Assembly (NCBI GenBank): GCA_027922465.2
Contig: BQMF02000050.1
Span: 372,001 to 436,000 of the forward strand
Source of the DNA: Turritopsis dohrnii
Lineage: Eukaryota > Cnidaria > Hydrozoa > Anthoathecata > Oceaniidae
DNA: 64,000 bases
Direction: 5' to 3'
Made by a program: the position numbers and the translations under genes. This document shows positions 1 through 10,938 of the stretch, in pieces (positions within the stretch are counted from its first letter, which is position 1; the number at the start of each line of letters is the position of its first letter). A model generated the notes under the pieces. The model made no database searches, was not told the origin of the DNA, and saw only the letters and a list, made by a program, of their open reading frames with translations.

Positions 1-123
1 CTCGTACTCCCCATCTTCTAAGTCTTCTTCATCGTCGATTTCACTGTCACTAGATGCATCGTCTTCATCCTCACTTATCAGATGATACTCTTCTTCAGGT
101 AACGGCATTGTGTACCCTTCCAT
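1..123 (-). CDS. acidic open frame running off the left edge (uncertain)
   Basis: On the minus strand an ATG at 123 opens a 41-codon frame that leaves the window at base 1. It starts MEGYTMPLPEEEYHLISEDE and continues as an Asp/Glu/Ser run. The same frame is also open upstream of the ATG, back to about 370 (readable pieces include LPHLLTLQQLRYCCNYCPVE), so it could be part of a longer exon. No domain is recognised. Because the upstream part is antisense to a better-supported domain fragment, I rate it as doubtful. Confidence 0.2.
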   Translation of the reverse strand, partial: MEGYTMPLPEEEYHLISEDEDDASSDSEIDDEEDLEDGEYE

Positions 124-155
124 ACCCCGTATGTTTACTTTATCATTTTCGGTAA

Positions 156-485
156 GAGGTAAAATCAAGAGTAAAGGGTCATCATGTTTACGAATACAAT
201 TACAAAGTAAATGAAGAACTAAAATGTTTTCTTCAACCGGACAATAATTACAGCAATAACGCAATTGTTGTAAAGTCAAAAGATGTGGTAGTAGGACATA
301 TTCCAGAAGCACTGGCAGGAAAGTTATTTCCTTTGATGAAACGATGGAAGTTATATCAAATTAAAGCGACGATTACAGGAGAAAAACGACGGGCACCAGA
401 GGGAACATGGGGTCCTCCACATCGATTTTCTAAAAACTTAATGGTGTGCTCACAACAGTCAAATTTTATTATATTACCTTCTTAA
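156..485 (+). pseudogene. HIRAN-like domain fragment, decayed
   Basis: The frame is open from 156 and carries NNAIVVKSKDVVVGHIPEA, followed by a lysine-rich stretch and then TGEKRRAPEGTWGP. The order 'N.A..V...VVGHIP..LA..LFPLM' then 'ATITGEKR.APEGTW' resembles a HIRAN-like domain that recurs in cnidarian predicted proteins, often near transposons; this is recalled, not searched. After EGTWGP the sequence stops matching that pattern, while the next frame (gtcctccacatcgatttt) looks more like the expected continuation, so a frameshift near 410 is likely. There is no ATG in frame; the segment would have to be an internal exon or a relic. An acidic frame is open on the opposite strand across the same bases. 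A chance open frame is possible, but the VVGHIP/TGEKR spacing makes that less likely. Confidence 0.4.
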
Positions 486-1019
486 TTTTATTAGCTATAT
501 TATCTAGAGGTACATTTAAGTGGTCGAACTACACCTTGTCTTGTGTAAATCGATTGACCTGCGATTAGACATTGTCATTACCTTTACACTTAAGAATGAA
601 GTATAAGTACAGGTCACTAGATTTACATTAAACAAGGCAAAAGTTCGACCGTATAAACTACACTTTATAACTATGAGTTGACACTCGATATTGTTAACTC
701 CTCACCAACATGTCGCCTTGGTTACCGTTATTTCAGAATATTATCACGTAGATTAGCAGCATGTTTTTTTTTTTGTGATCATCCTTCGCGCAAACAAGGT
801 GGTCAACCTTGTATCCAATGCTTTTAACTTGAGATTATTGAAAAGCCGAAGAGCGTTAGCATTAGCCCCCATGGCTAGGGTTACACAATTTTCATGAGAT
901 GTGATCAAAAACTTTTTTATTGCAATCGAGAATTTATTAGGCTGTTCTAAATCGTAATCCATAAGTAATTTAATTGACCTTTCCTGAACTCAGCATTGGT
1001 TGTCGAGTTTTCGTGTCTA

Positions 1020-1130
1020 CCCAGTGGGCAAAATCGTCAAAAAATCACTGTGACGGAGAGCATTCTCATTGAATTCGTGTGTAAATCTCTATAGAAATGT
1101 ACTCCTCCGCAGAGGTTATTAGGGAAAAGA
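1020..1130. mobile_element. CCCAGC-family hairpin element, right end missing
   Basis: Left terminus CCCAGTGGGCAAAATCG, then the arm CACTGTGACGGAGAGCAT and its partner ATGTACTCCTCCGCAGAG. It is closely similar to the copy at 7336-7456, but the right CTGGG terminus is absent; similarity ends near 1130. Confidence 0.6.
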
Positions 1131-1165
1131 AGACAATAAAATTGGAAGCCCTTACATAATAAGTA

Positions 1166-2888
1166 CCCAGCAGGCACAAGACGTCTTTGAGAAGTCTCAT
1201 TTTAATCGTAAAATGGTCGTTTGGTTTTGAGATCGTTTTGCGACGTCGTAGGGACGTCCTTTTACGATCAATTTGGGACCTGATAAAAATTTTCAAATTT
1301 CATTCTGCAGTCATTAAACAGTATAAATCGAGTAATACTAACATGCTTATATAGAATTTATATTCGTATCGAATTCTGTTTATGGGGCGTGTGAGGGATG
1401 ATTTTACGACGTTTTTGGGACGTCTTTATGCAGATTAAATAACGACCTTCGAAAGAATTACTAATTTAAGATAATTTTGCGACGTCGTAGAGACGTCTGA
1501 AAATGGGACGTCGCAATTGGGATCCTTTTACGATCAAATTGCAATCTGATGAAATTTTTCAAATTTCATTCTGCAGTCATTAAACAGTAAACTTTGAGTA
1601 ACAACAGCATACTCCATATAGAATTTACATTTGTACCGATTCTTTTTCTTGGTCGTGTGAGGGATGCTTTCAAGACGTTTTTGGGACGTCTCTATACAGA
1701 TTAAATTACGACCTTCGAAAGAATTATAAATTTTCAAAAGTGATTAGTCAACAAAGATTCATCGAATATGTTTTACTACAGTTGCATGATTTAAAGAATT
1801 TAAAATAGACCAATCACAAATACGTAAGACAAAGAGAAACTCCTGGGTTATAAATTCACGTGTGGTATAGAAAGTTTCAAAAGCAAAGACTTTCTTGTAA
1901 GAAAAGGTTAATACTGTTAATAATGATACATGTAACATAAGTTTAGATAAAAAGACGTTTAGATAAAACTTAGAAGAATTATAGTCTGTTCAAAAAATAT
2001 GTGCACTAATTTCAGCTTTTATATAAAAACCAGGCTCAAGGGAATTGATGTAATTTGCTAAATCTGGTTTCCACATGGTAACTGAAATTAGTGCACATAT
2101 TTTTTGAACAGACTATAATTAAACATGGCGTTTTGTCAAAGGTAAACTGGCAAAGTGCAAATGGAAAAACACCTCGTTTGATGAAATTAACGGTGAGTTT
2201 CTGTTTTCTGAATCCATTCGGCAGGTATATTTATACATATTTATACATTCTTGTTGAACTTAGTTTCAGCATTCCAGCATCAGAAAAGCACTGTAGATGA
2301 CATAAAAAAACGTCCGTTGATGCTCAAAGATCTCCTGATCGATAATGAGGTTGGCGAAATTTCAAAAAGGCTAGCCGAAGGAAGTTTCTACATGTGATTC
2401 AAAATTTTATGAATTGATGACAAACTAGCTAGTATATAAACTGTAAATTGTTGCGTTGTAAACTTTTAAAAAGAATTAAAAAGGGAGACATCTATTGAAT
2501 TTGTATGTTTTGTTGTTTTGACGATCCCAACATAGATGGCCTATGATTCCAGAAAAAGAGGTTGTTAATCGGACGTCTCTACGATGTCGTTACGGCCAGA
2601 GATTGAAGTCGTTGCGATATCCTGTCGTCGAAACGTCTCAGTGAAGAAGTGATTGGGACGTCTTCTGAGGATCCCACTTCGCGACCATTGAGCGACGTCT
2701 TTGGGATGTCTTGGAAAGACGTCTCTACGGCGACTTTACAACGACGAAGGAATAAATTTCACAATCCTGCGACGTCGTTACGATGTTATTGGGATGTCGT
2801 CGAGACGTCTCAGTGAAGATGTGATTGGGACGTCTTTTGAGATTCTCCACTTCTACGACGACTCTACGACGTCTTTGTGCCCGCTGGG
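1166..2888. mobile_element. GACGTC-rich TIR element, 1.7 kb, non-coding
   Basis: The ends are inverted: CCCAGCAGGCACAAGACGTC at the left and GACGTCTTTGTGCCCGCTGG at the right. The 2-bp flanks match (TA on both sides). The interior is studded with GACGT/ACGTC words, especially 1170-1510 and 2570-2880. It contains a ~268 bp direct tandem duplication (about 1258-1525 and 1526-1728) and a long perfect hairpin (1977-2120). No reading frame of note was found. The termini match the short hairpin elements elsewhere in the window and a second long copy at 57948-59321. Superfamily unknown; non-autonomous. Confidence 0.7.
1977..2120. repeat. perfect 39-bp inverted repeat with 66-nt loop
   Basis: Bases 1977-2015 are the exact reverse complement of 2082-2120 (core GTGCACTAATTTCAG / CTGAAATTAGTGCAC). 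It lies inside the GACGTC element, and the arms show no mismatch in my reading. Confidence 0.85.
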
Positions 2889-3329
2889 TAGTTTATGACG
2901 GGAAAAAATAAAGTGAATAGCTGCTGCCTTTAGGAGATGGTGTAAGGTGATTTTGTTTTGGGTAAGTAAGATCAATATTCAAAATTGGTTGGACCAACAA
3001 TTTCTTTTAAAATGTTGGACTTGAATTGCTACAATTGATTTTTGCTTTTTCCTGTAGGACGTTGTTAGATGTGTTTTCGTCCTCATCAAACATGTTGCCA
3101 AGGAAATCGAATCTGGACCAATGACGAAGTAGTTCATAGAATGAAGTTGTAAGGGCCTGTCTACATCAATGTTGTCTTGATATGAACAAACTTGCTTCTA
3201 CATCTACAGGAAACTGTCCAAAAATAATACAGTTTTAACTCGAGGTCCAAGTATTGTGGCAACATACTCGTTATTGGCTGATGAAGAGCGAAAGGATCTC
3301 TTTCGTAGAGCTTTAAATTGAAATCAAAC

Positions 3330-3488
3330 CTTCAGAATGAATTGAAAGATACGAACGAAGTTTTGCGAAGGAAGATGAAAGAATTGAAAATGTTGCAGTC
3401 GAAATTGGAAACCGACGTTTTATGTTGTCTAGAACGTTTTACACTTACCGAAGAAATGAACATTCCAAGTTACGTCGACAAACTGTAA
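3330..3488 (+). pseudogene. short charged, coiled-coil-like open frame
   Basis: A 52-codon frame reads LQNELKDTNEVLRRKMKELK and then KMLQSKLETDVLCC, ending at TAA 3486-3488. The heptad-like spacing of leucines and charged residues suggests a coiled coil. No start codon or flanking domain was found in frame. It may be an exon or a relic of a transposase coiled-coil region; function unknown. Confidence 0.25.
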
Positions 3489-3499
3489 ATGTAAAACAG

Positions 3500-3640
3500 T
3501 ATAAAATTTGTGGAGGAGAGTTTAGTCATTTAGAAAAGCAGGAAAGAAAAGCGTGCAAGTAACCTAATCGCCACGTAAAAAATACCGTAATGTTGGACTC
3601 CTCCACTTTTTTTAACTGACCTTGAATACACCTCTGGCAA
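3500..3640. repeat. dispersed repeat sharing AAATTTGTGGAGGAGAGTTTAG
   Basis: The stretch AATTTGTGGAGGAGAGTTTA near 3507-3530 is the reverse complement of a motif at about 49940, and of a close relative at about 12577. At the latter two sites it is followed by TTTTGACTGAGCTCTA. This is a dispersed family of unknown type. Confidence 0.45.
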
Positions 3641-4252
3641 TGTTGTTGTTCTCTTTCAGGAGGAAATTCTGACTATATAGAAAACTAAAGCTTTCTTACA
3701 AGAGCTTGTTTCAGATGGAACTAAAGTTGAGGAATTAGAATCAACCGTACTCTGTAAGAATTCTTCTGTTCGCATCCAATGAATATTTAAATGATATAGG
3801 AGGGTGATGATGGAGGGTGATGTTTAAGAAGAGTTTGCTAGCTACCTTCTTAATATGATATATTCTTGTGATTTACAAAGATTTCAAATACACGTTGGAA
3901 TGCTTTAAATAACCTGTTTTATAATGTGTGGTCACACTTTCTATTGCATTTAATCCAAACTAACCATGGTCAGTTAAATTTTGTAACGCCAACCAATAAC
4001 GGAGCAGATTTTGACGTTGTGGAAGAAACTATGTAGCCATGTGTCACAAAGTTAAAATCATTGTTTCCACGTGTCTTGACGCACGTTTTGAGTTAAAAGA
4101 TAATGAACTCATCACATGGTTCCGAAAATGATGTGGCATAATCTCCATGACAACTATTTCTGACTTTGTTCGAGCGTTTTGTTATTAATAAACAGCTGCT
4201 CGTTCCCAGATCGTTTCTCTATTGTTCTATTTCTATATATTAATAGCCGATT

Positions 4253-4291
4253 CTCTGTCTGTCTGTCTGTTTGTTTGTTTGTTTGTTTGTA
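4253..4291. repeat. tetranucleotide microsatellite
   Basis: A run of TCTG units passes directly into TTTG units (about nine tetramers). Confidence 0.85.
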
Positions 4292-4399
4292 AGTGACGCA
4301 AAATGGTAGATGTGAACTGCGAAAGAGAGTCAGCAATGTAAGATCACACATAAATTATTTCTTTTCTTGTGCGCGACGTCAGTGTGAAACCATTGTATT

Positions 4400-4735
4400 G
4401 AGACCCTAATCGAATGCGACGTTTAGGGAAAATTATCTCCGTAACCAATAGGGATAACTGACGTTTTTTTTGGTCTGCGACACAGGCGATAGGGTGATGA
4501 AAAATTTGGGACTAATTTTATTGGGGGGACGGGTCTGTGACGTCATCAAAATATTTGATCAAGGATATATCCGGAACGGTTGGTCGTAGCGAAACGATCC
4601 CATACATTTTTTTGATCAGTTTTTCGAGCTCTACAACATGGGCACATTTATCATTGCCAATTCTTTAATTTTATTTTTCGTGAACTCAACTCAGGCTGAA
4701 CGGGCGGCGAGCGACGCCGCCTTGGCGGCTAGTCT
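4400..4735 (-). mobile_element. 5' fragment of the GC-headed (GCCGCC) element
   Basis: On the minus strand, GACTAGCCGCCAAGGCGGCG is followed by TCGCTCGCC, then TTCACGAAAAATAAAAT, GAATTGGCAATGATAA and GCCCATGTTGTAGAG. These occur in the same order at 22388-22500 on the plus strand. The fragment keeps the head but not the interior or 3' end seen in the 2 kb copies. Its downstream limit near 4400 is approximate. Confidence 0.55.
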
Positions 4736-4799
4736 ACTGACATCAGCATAGTGCAATCCGTAACTCTACATATAACAGTTCATTATCTTTGAGGCAAAA

Positions 4800-5330
4800 T
4801 GAAGTTGGTCTAAGAAAGCTTCCTTATATCAATATCGATGAGGTGTAAGGTCAGTCAAAGTCGCTAATAAGAGAATTTCTACAGGCAAAAGAACAGAGGA
4901 CTTCACGACCCCTTAGCAACGATACACACCCACATCTTAGTGGAATTAGATCAGATATGGATGATATTCCCTGTGAATCTTACTTACTCGTTGCGTAACA
5001 TTGCTTTTTCAATCAATTGAATTGCGTTTAGGATTCGGTCTTGGATTTGTCAAAGAAAGGTTCCTTGTATCAATATTGATGAGGTGAGTCTTAGTCACCC
5101 AGGAGCTACTTCGTATTAGACTTTGTATTGGAAACTAAAAAACGCCTTTTATTCATGGCAATTGTATACAAATTTCCTTTAGGTCTGATGAGTATGACGT
5201 CACGAAACTTTGGAACGCCATCACATTTACGAATTCGATAAATTTGCAAGCAATAATTGCCTTGGACTTACCAAAGAATGGTTCCTCGCATGAGGTGAGC
5301 CTTTTAACAGTTTAGATGTAAGATAACAAG
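4800..5330 (+). repeat. degenerate ~300 bp satellite-like repeat, block 1
   Basis: Three divergent copies of the module TTGGATTTGTCAAAGAATGG / TTCCTTGTATCAATATTGAT / GAGGTGAGTCTTAGTCA occur near 4810, 5040 and 5265. The longest copy (5040-5160) is nearly identical to 6898-7000. Confidence 0.6.
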
Positions 5331-5334
5331 ATGA

Positions 5335-6890
5335 ATAGATATAAATAGAGAAAACACAAGGGCTTCATCAAAATTACATTACATACTCCACCTAGTGGTT
5401 ATTCACTTCCTTTATTCAATTATTGAATTTTCAGCGTTCATTACAAGTTTTTTCCTTGAGTAAAGTAAACCACTGATTTCAAACACCGGGATGAGTGATA
5501 ATAACAAATTTATGTAATTCTTTTTAAAGGTATTCTTGAGAGCTAAATATGTTGTATATATCTTTGCAGTAAAAAAACATTATCACTAATATTCGACATC
5601 GCAGAAACACCAACGAAGTTAAAATCCCTTTTCAATCCTCGCTACCTGTTATCGATGAGAGAACAAGAATGTTTATAAACAGTACTCCTAATGTTTATCA
5701 ACAAGCCTGCCATTAGTGATTTACAATACACAAGGCTAAAGTTCAGCTGAATAAGATACTTAGTACTTCGTGTTGATTCATACAGGGCACTGCAGAACCC
5801 ATCTTCTCGATCATCACAACATACATGCGAAAGTCTCATAAGTACGTTTGGAAGATCGAGGCACATTTAACTACAAAAAGATAGAAATTGTTAAGAATAA
5901 CTCAGCTTGGTTCCCAGGGCCATTTGTTTTCTTTTTGATTGATTGTAGATTATCCTTATATAAAAAAGGAGTTGGAAACTAAGTTGTCAGCTGGTGTTGG
6001 TATCTAACTGATGCAACTTCTTTGAAATGAAACAATTGATAAAATGTATATTTCAAGTACGAGGATATATCCTTCTAAAGTATCCATATATCCATTCATT
6101 CAAGTTTATTCAATCAGTATTTCGTAACATCCATTGGACAGGATTAAAATAATGAGCTCACCTTGAACCCAATTTTACGTAAAGTATTTTTCTATTTTCA
6201 ATTTTCCTGTCCTTAACAACCTCGAGCCTAGACTCACTTGGTGTCTTGCCTGACGATTGAGATAATAAACCTTGGGTTCTAGGTTATCCTCCACTAATGT
6301 TTGGCTTGCTTATATGGATAAGATACGATGCAAAATGTAATATTATATTGCAGACCAATTGTGAACACCTTTCCTAAATCTTTGTTGAAACACCGTGTTT
6401 TGACCTAGTTAATACACATCCAACCATGTTCCAAAATTTCTGTTTAATATATTTTCGCCTGACCAATCATTGCCATCAGACATGATGTCAAATGAGTCTG
6501 GGTTAGTGAGGGTAAGGTGCAAGCTTTGCCTCATTTGTTCAAATATTTCTATAAGTGTTGTCACCGTATGAATGTATAGGTAGCGAGTTAGAAGATGAAA
6601 ATTCCTTTATCCTTAAAGAGAATAAATATCAAGTAATAAAGTTACATTGAAACAATAAACTGCATGAAAACGAGGCTGGAAGTACTAACTAAGCGTATTC
6701 AGTAAAATATTTTTTCAATCATCTCTCTTCATTCGATATAAATTTGTCAAAGTAAGTAAGGCCGTGCAAAAGCATTTTATAAAGATTTTTAAAAATTTTT
6801 TAAAAATTTGATTTAAAAATTACAATCAAACGTTTTCTGCATCTTTCTTACGAGCATTTCTACTGCATTTAATCGAAGCCAGTCACGGTC
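5335..6890. other. no feature recognised
   Basis: AT-rich sequence with only short, unrecognised open frames. I saw no strong inverted repeat and no domain. Confidence 0.4.
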
Positions 6891-6894
6891 AGCT

Positions 6895-7010
6895 AATCCT
6901 TGTATCAATATTGATGAGGTGAGTCTTAGTCACCCAGGAGCAACTTCGTATTAGACTTTGTATTAGAAGCTTAAAAACGCCATTTACTCATGACAATTTT
7001 ATACAAAAAA
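6895..7010 (+). repeat. satellite-like repeat, single copy
   Basis: Contains CCTTGTATCAATATTGATGA, GGTGAGTCTTAGTCACC and CTTCGTATTAGACTTTG, matching 5068-5160 almost base for base. Confidence 0.65.
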
Positions 7011-7335
7011 ATTTTTCTTGTAGCCAATATTCAACACAACGGCTCTTAAAGTATCTTAAATGAATATTTTAATGAACAGCTTAGTGCACAGGACTTTCAG
7101 AAATGCTGACATTGTCAACAGTTCCTAGTGTATGTATGAGAGACTGGGTAAGAGATGGTGAATCTTGTCAAAAGTCTTGATGGCAATACAATGAAATAAT
7201 TTGAAAATAAAAAAAGTCTTCTTCAGCACAAATTCGTACAATTACGTTATCTTTGATTAACGAAATCTAAGAAAAACACCCACCGTGGAGATATGTAACC
7301 ATCTTTGCACATCCGCGAAGGAGATATGCGACCAT

Positions 7336-7456
7336 CCCTGCCGGCAAAATCGTCAAAAAGTCACTGTGACGGAGAGAATTTTTATTGAAATTGTGTGCAA
7401 ATTTATATAGAAATGTACTCCTTCGCAGAGATTTTTTAACAAATGTGCCGGCTGGG
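7336..7456. mobile_element. CCCAGC-family hairpin element, complete
   Basis: A 121 bp element runs from CCCTGCCGGCAAAATCG to GTGCCGGCTGGG, with internal arms CACTGTGACGGAGAG / CTCCTTCGCAGAG. The flanking dinucleotide is AT on both sides, consistent with a 2-bp target duplication. Confidence 0.7.
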
Positions 7457-7779
7457 ATTGTAAAACATTGTAAACACAAACACAAAGTATTTGACAAGAA
7501 CTAGAATGGAGAAAGATCTGATTCGGAAGTTTTGTACGCCTACATACTTTTACATTTGCTTTGGAGCATCCGGAATGAAATATTTTGCGGAATAGTATTT
7601 AGCAAAAGCATGCAAAAAACTTCATCATAGGAAATCAGATTTCCGTAGTTCTGATGAAATTGTTGCTATGCGGCGAATATATATTCAAGATATGTTGCTT
7701 GCATTTTGCTAGTAATTTAATGACTTTAACTCGTAAGGATGACTTGTGTGTCGTAAGTCTGTGTTTTATCAATTAATTA

Positions 7780-7954
7780 CAGTGGAATCTCTCTATCTCG
7801 ACTACCCTCTATCTCGAATATCTCCCTATCTCGAGCAAAAATCTCGGTCCCTTGAACAGTTAACTTGAAGAGCTAACTTTCTTTATCTCGAACATTCTCT
7901 ATCTCGAACAAATTTTTCGGTCCCTTGCGAGTTCGAGATAGAGAGATTCCACTG
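7780..7954. mobile_element. MITE with CAGTGGAATCTCTCTATCTCG TIRs (pogo/Tc1-mariner-like)
   Basis: The termini are inverted repeats of about 21 bp (CAGTGGAATCTCTCTATCTC and its complement) flanked by TA on both sides. The TA duplication and CAGTGGAA start are typical of pogo/Tigger-type Tc1-mariner elements. Internally, the words CTATCTCGA and GGTCCCTTG are repeated. At 175 bp it is non-autonomous. Confidence 0.8.
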
Positions 7955-8154
7955 TACTTATAACAATCCTTCGAAGAATAAAGCCTTCATATAGCATCCT
8001 CGATTGTCGATTATAACGGTCAAGTAGAGGGTACTTGTCGGCTATTCCTCTCCCATCACAAAGAAATAATTAAACCCTAACCCTAACCTTGGGGGGAGAG
8101 GGGAGGGGGACAAGTACCGCACCCTCTTCTCTCTGATGATAACCTCTTGTAACG

Positions 8155-8466
8155 TTGAATATACAACCCAACAAAAGATGTTTCAGCTTCTGGCCATCCT
8201 TGAACACAAAAGACATTTCCATTTATACATGTTTTCTTTCTGCTCTATTTGTTAAGCTTGAGAACTTGAAATTTATATTTACTTCTTCTCGTAGCTGCAG
8301 CTGCGATTACGTCAGAGGCAAAATTACATTTTTTCAAAATGGCAGCCAGCAGTCGTTTCCAGTCGCTAACAATCGAGTGTTGATCACTATTGGTTTGACA
8401 TTAAGTCAACTAGTCGGCATCGAGGAGTTAAACGAACCAGTTGTCGTAAACGCCTGGATCCGACAG
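8155..8466 (+). pseudogene. Cys-loop receptor (nicotinic-type) ligand-binding-domain fragment
   Basis: The frame contains SFPVANNRVLITIGLTLSQL followed by VGIEELNEPVVVNAWIRQ. This corresponds to the first beta-strand region of nicotinic acetylcholine-type receptors, where the family has 'V.VGLTLSQI.DVDE.NQ....NVWL.Q'. Immediately after the CAG of the last Gln comes GTATATAG, a plausible splice donor at 8467 in phase 0, at a position typical for an exon end just after this segment. The real 5' exon boundary is unknown; the N-terminal part (MNIQPNKRCFSFW...) is not recognisable. A second same-strand segment resembling the receptor's last transmembrane helix lies at 10156-10440. I could not find the Cys-loop or M1-M3 between them, so the gene is either split by divergent exons I missed or is a deletion pseudogene. 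Confidence 0.5.
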
Positions 8467-9350
8467 GTATATAGGCTAGTTACAATGTTTAAATCGGGTG
8501 TTTGGACACCTGGTGTATGTTCTTATGAGAAGTAAGGCGTTAACAGACTCGTACCAGCTTCGTATATCGCTTACTTTCTTTTCCAATGTATTGAAGAAGC
8601 TGTGAAGATATAAAAAAAACCAGAAAGGCCTGGTGACGAAGTCGGAATGGGTATACTTAATCTTTATTATAGTTGATTATTCGAAGATGACCAGAACAGA
8701 ATGCTTTAAGTTTCGAAATTTTGTGTTACTGTTATATACACGATATTTTTTATAAGAAACTTAGAATTTAGGTCAAGTTGCCAATTTCTAGATCTAACGT
8801 TGCTTAATGGTTTCTTAATTTTCTTTGATGAAATTTTCAGTGTTTGTATAAGAAAGTGGAGAAATCCGGAAAAAGTCATAGTTTTGAACAAGAAATAAAG
8901 AAATGCTTAATAATTTTTCAAACCTCTTCAGTTGCTTATAAATGAGTTGCTTATAAAATAAATCGTGTAGTATATTGGAGAAAAAGATTTAGCTGATTTA
9001 TCTATATGCTGGTAAAATCAAACTTCCAAATGTCTCCATAGTCGACCCAAAACATTCCACGTGAAGGTCTATTCCGCTTCGTTGGCCCATGTCTTCAGGT
9101 TTTGGTTTTCTGTAATGGGTAATCAAAGCCTGAGTGTCAATTCGATTCAATTCGATTTTAAATTGAAAATGTTTGCGCCAATGTTGAAAGCCCTAACACC
9201 GATACAACAACACAGTGATATAAAAAATTCATAAATAAAAGCATTAATTACTTATTTATTCATATGATGTCGTATGCCTTTGTTTTAATGATAATTCCAA
9301 CTCTATATTTAATAGTAGGATATAAAAAGAGATCCTCCTAGTTATCAGTG

Positions 9351-9434
9351 CAACCTCGAACCCAGGGTCTCTCGCCTTTTCCATAACGGATGGCCGCTAT
9401 CCGTACATCGAAAAGGCAAGAGACCCTAGGTTGG
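9351..9434. repeat. imperfect palindrome with CAACCTCGAACCCAGGGTCT end
   Basis: CCTCGAACCCAGGGTCTCTC pairs with AAGAGACCCTAGGTTGG across about 30 nt, with GCCTTTTCC / GAAAAGGC inside. The CAACCTCG..CCCAGGGTCTC word resembles a repeat end I recall as common in anthozoan genomes (from memory, unverified). Confidence 0.55.
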
Positions 9435-10155
9435 CTATCTGTGATCACAAAACCATTCTCTCGTTTGTTATTGTTTTTTTCCAAGGAAATTCTGAATGGC
9501 CATTGATCTCTATGAACTGCTCCCAAAAGTTGTTTAAACATAGCCGCAGTGAAAACTCGTTTTACGAAGTACGGTACGAGCTCGTCGTCTGACGTGAACC
9601 GCTTTTCTTGCTCGTCAACTTGCTGTTGCCGAACCTCACACTGACGTATTTGACGGTTGTCGTATATTTAGCGCCGGTAACATGAGGTATGAAAACGTTG
9701 GTTTTTAAACAAATCTTGGTCTGTTTAAAAACAAATAATGAAATCTGTAAATGATAAATATGTAGGATTTAGTAGGTAATCCAATGCCACGAAATATCTT
9801 AGTAGTGCAAAAATTATGGGTTTTTTTGCTGATAACGTTTTGCAACACTTACGAAGTGAATTGCCTGTACTCAAATAAGAATATTTTATTACATTTAACC
9901 CGAAGGCGTTTGCTGCAGAGGAAAAATTAGTTTCCGTGGTCACACTTATTACAATCAGACTGTTTAAAATTCGTAACTTTCATCTTTAGGAGAACGTGCG
10001 TCGTTTGCTGTAAGCTTCTTGTTTTCAATGACATTATTCTTTACAACAAAACATCAGGCTTGATAAAATCTGTTTATCAAATTTGTATAAGGAATCCATG
10101 TCCACTGTTGGTTTAAATTAGACTTCCGTATTCAACCATTGGAAGATTTTGGTAT

Positions 10156-10440
10156 GTGAAAGAATTTCCCAATCACAATTTCTACCACACCCTGCACAAG
10201 AGATTCAAAGAAATGAAAATTTCAGAGCTGGTGTTCGAGACAACGATCATTGTAAATTGGTTAACCGAAAATCTGGAAAAAGTCCAGCATTTGAGAAAAC
10301 TGCAACAAGAATGTAGGCTAGTGGCTTTAGCCTTGGATAAGTTATCTCTTTACTTATTTTTGAGTGTTTTCATCGTGATATGGTTTCCTTTACTTGGCGT
10401 GTATTACCACTTTGAATCAAAGTCTCTCTTTTTCGTTTGA
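10156..10440 (+). pseudogene. Cys-loop receptor M4-region-like C-terminal exon
   Basis: The translation has a charged amphipathic stretch (NWLTENLEKVQHLRKLQQE), then CRLVALALDKLSLYLFLSVF, a hydrophobic run, and a short tail ending at TGA 10438-10440. In nicotinic-type receptors the cytoplasmic MA helix leads into 'W..VA.VLDRLFL..F', which is M4. The match VALALDKLSLYLF in that position, with only a short tail after the helix, supports a C-terminal exon. It lies 1.7 kb downstream of the ligand-binding fragment on the same strand. An unrelated single-pass membrane peptide remains possible. No ATG requirement applies if it is an internal or terminal exon; the exon start is not resolved. Confidence 0.4.
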
Positions 10441-10532
10441 AAGAACGAGGTATTACATCGCGTGGTCCTTGTCAGCTATCTCCAACTCCTTCGCAGAAAT
10501 TTTCAACACTGCGTAATAAATTAAAAGTTCTT

Positions 10533-10650
10533 CCCAGCGGGCAATCGTTTAAAAACCACTGCGATAAAGAGCATTTTTATACAAATAGTGCGTATATTTC
10601 TATAGCAATGCACTCCTTCGCAGTGATTTTAAACACATTTGCCTATTTGG
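10533..10650. mobile_element. CCCAGC-family hairpin element, complete
   Basis: 118 bp, from CCCAGCGGGCAATCG to CACATTTGCCTATTTGG. The arms AACCACTGCGATAAAGAGCAT / ATGCACTCCTTCGCAGTG form the hairpin. TT flanks both sides. The right terminus has drifted from CGCTGGG to TATTTGG. Confidence 0.65.
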
Positions 10651-10938
10651 TTCATCGAAAATAAGAACATTTTGAGGCCAAGCCAAAATTTATTGATTCT
10701 TGTACAAAAAAAGTGAAGCAGATGTGTTCTTTATCCAAGGCAATTCGAAGAAATGAAAACTGACAAATTACGTCGTGAATCAACAAAAAAGATTCCATCA
10801 AAACATACTCGTCTAAGTCCTAAAGTCTGCTTTACACTATGCATATGTGTAATATATTTTTCTGAATCAGAATGAGAAAAAAAAAAATGTGTATCTTGAT
10901 GTGTATCTTGAAAGCAAAAGTACTATCATTTTTAAAAA

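Noticed and set aside
8072..8092. AAACCCTAACCCTAACC, telomere-like
   Set aside because: Only about two and a half units; too short to call an interstitial telomeric repeat.
8706..8891. 61-codon minus frame near the receptor fragments
   Set aside because: No similarity to receptor segments; opposite strand and low complexity.
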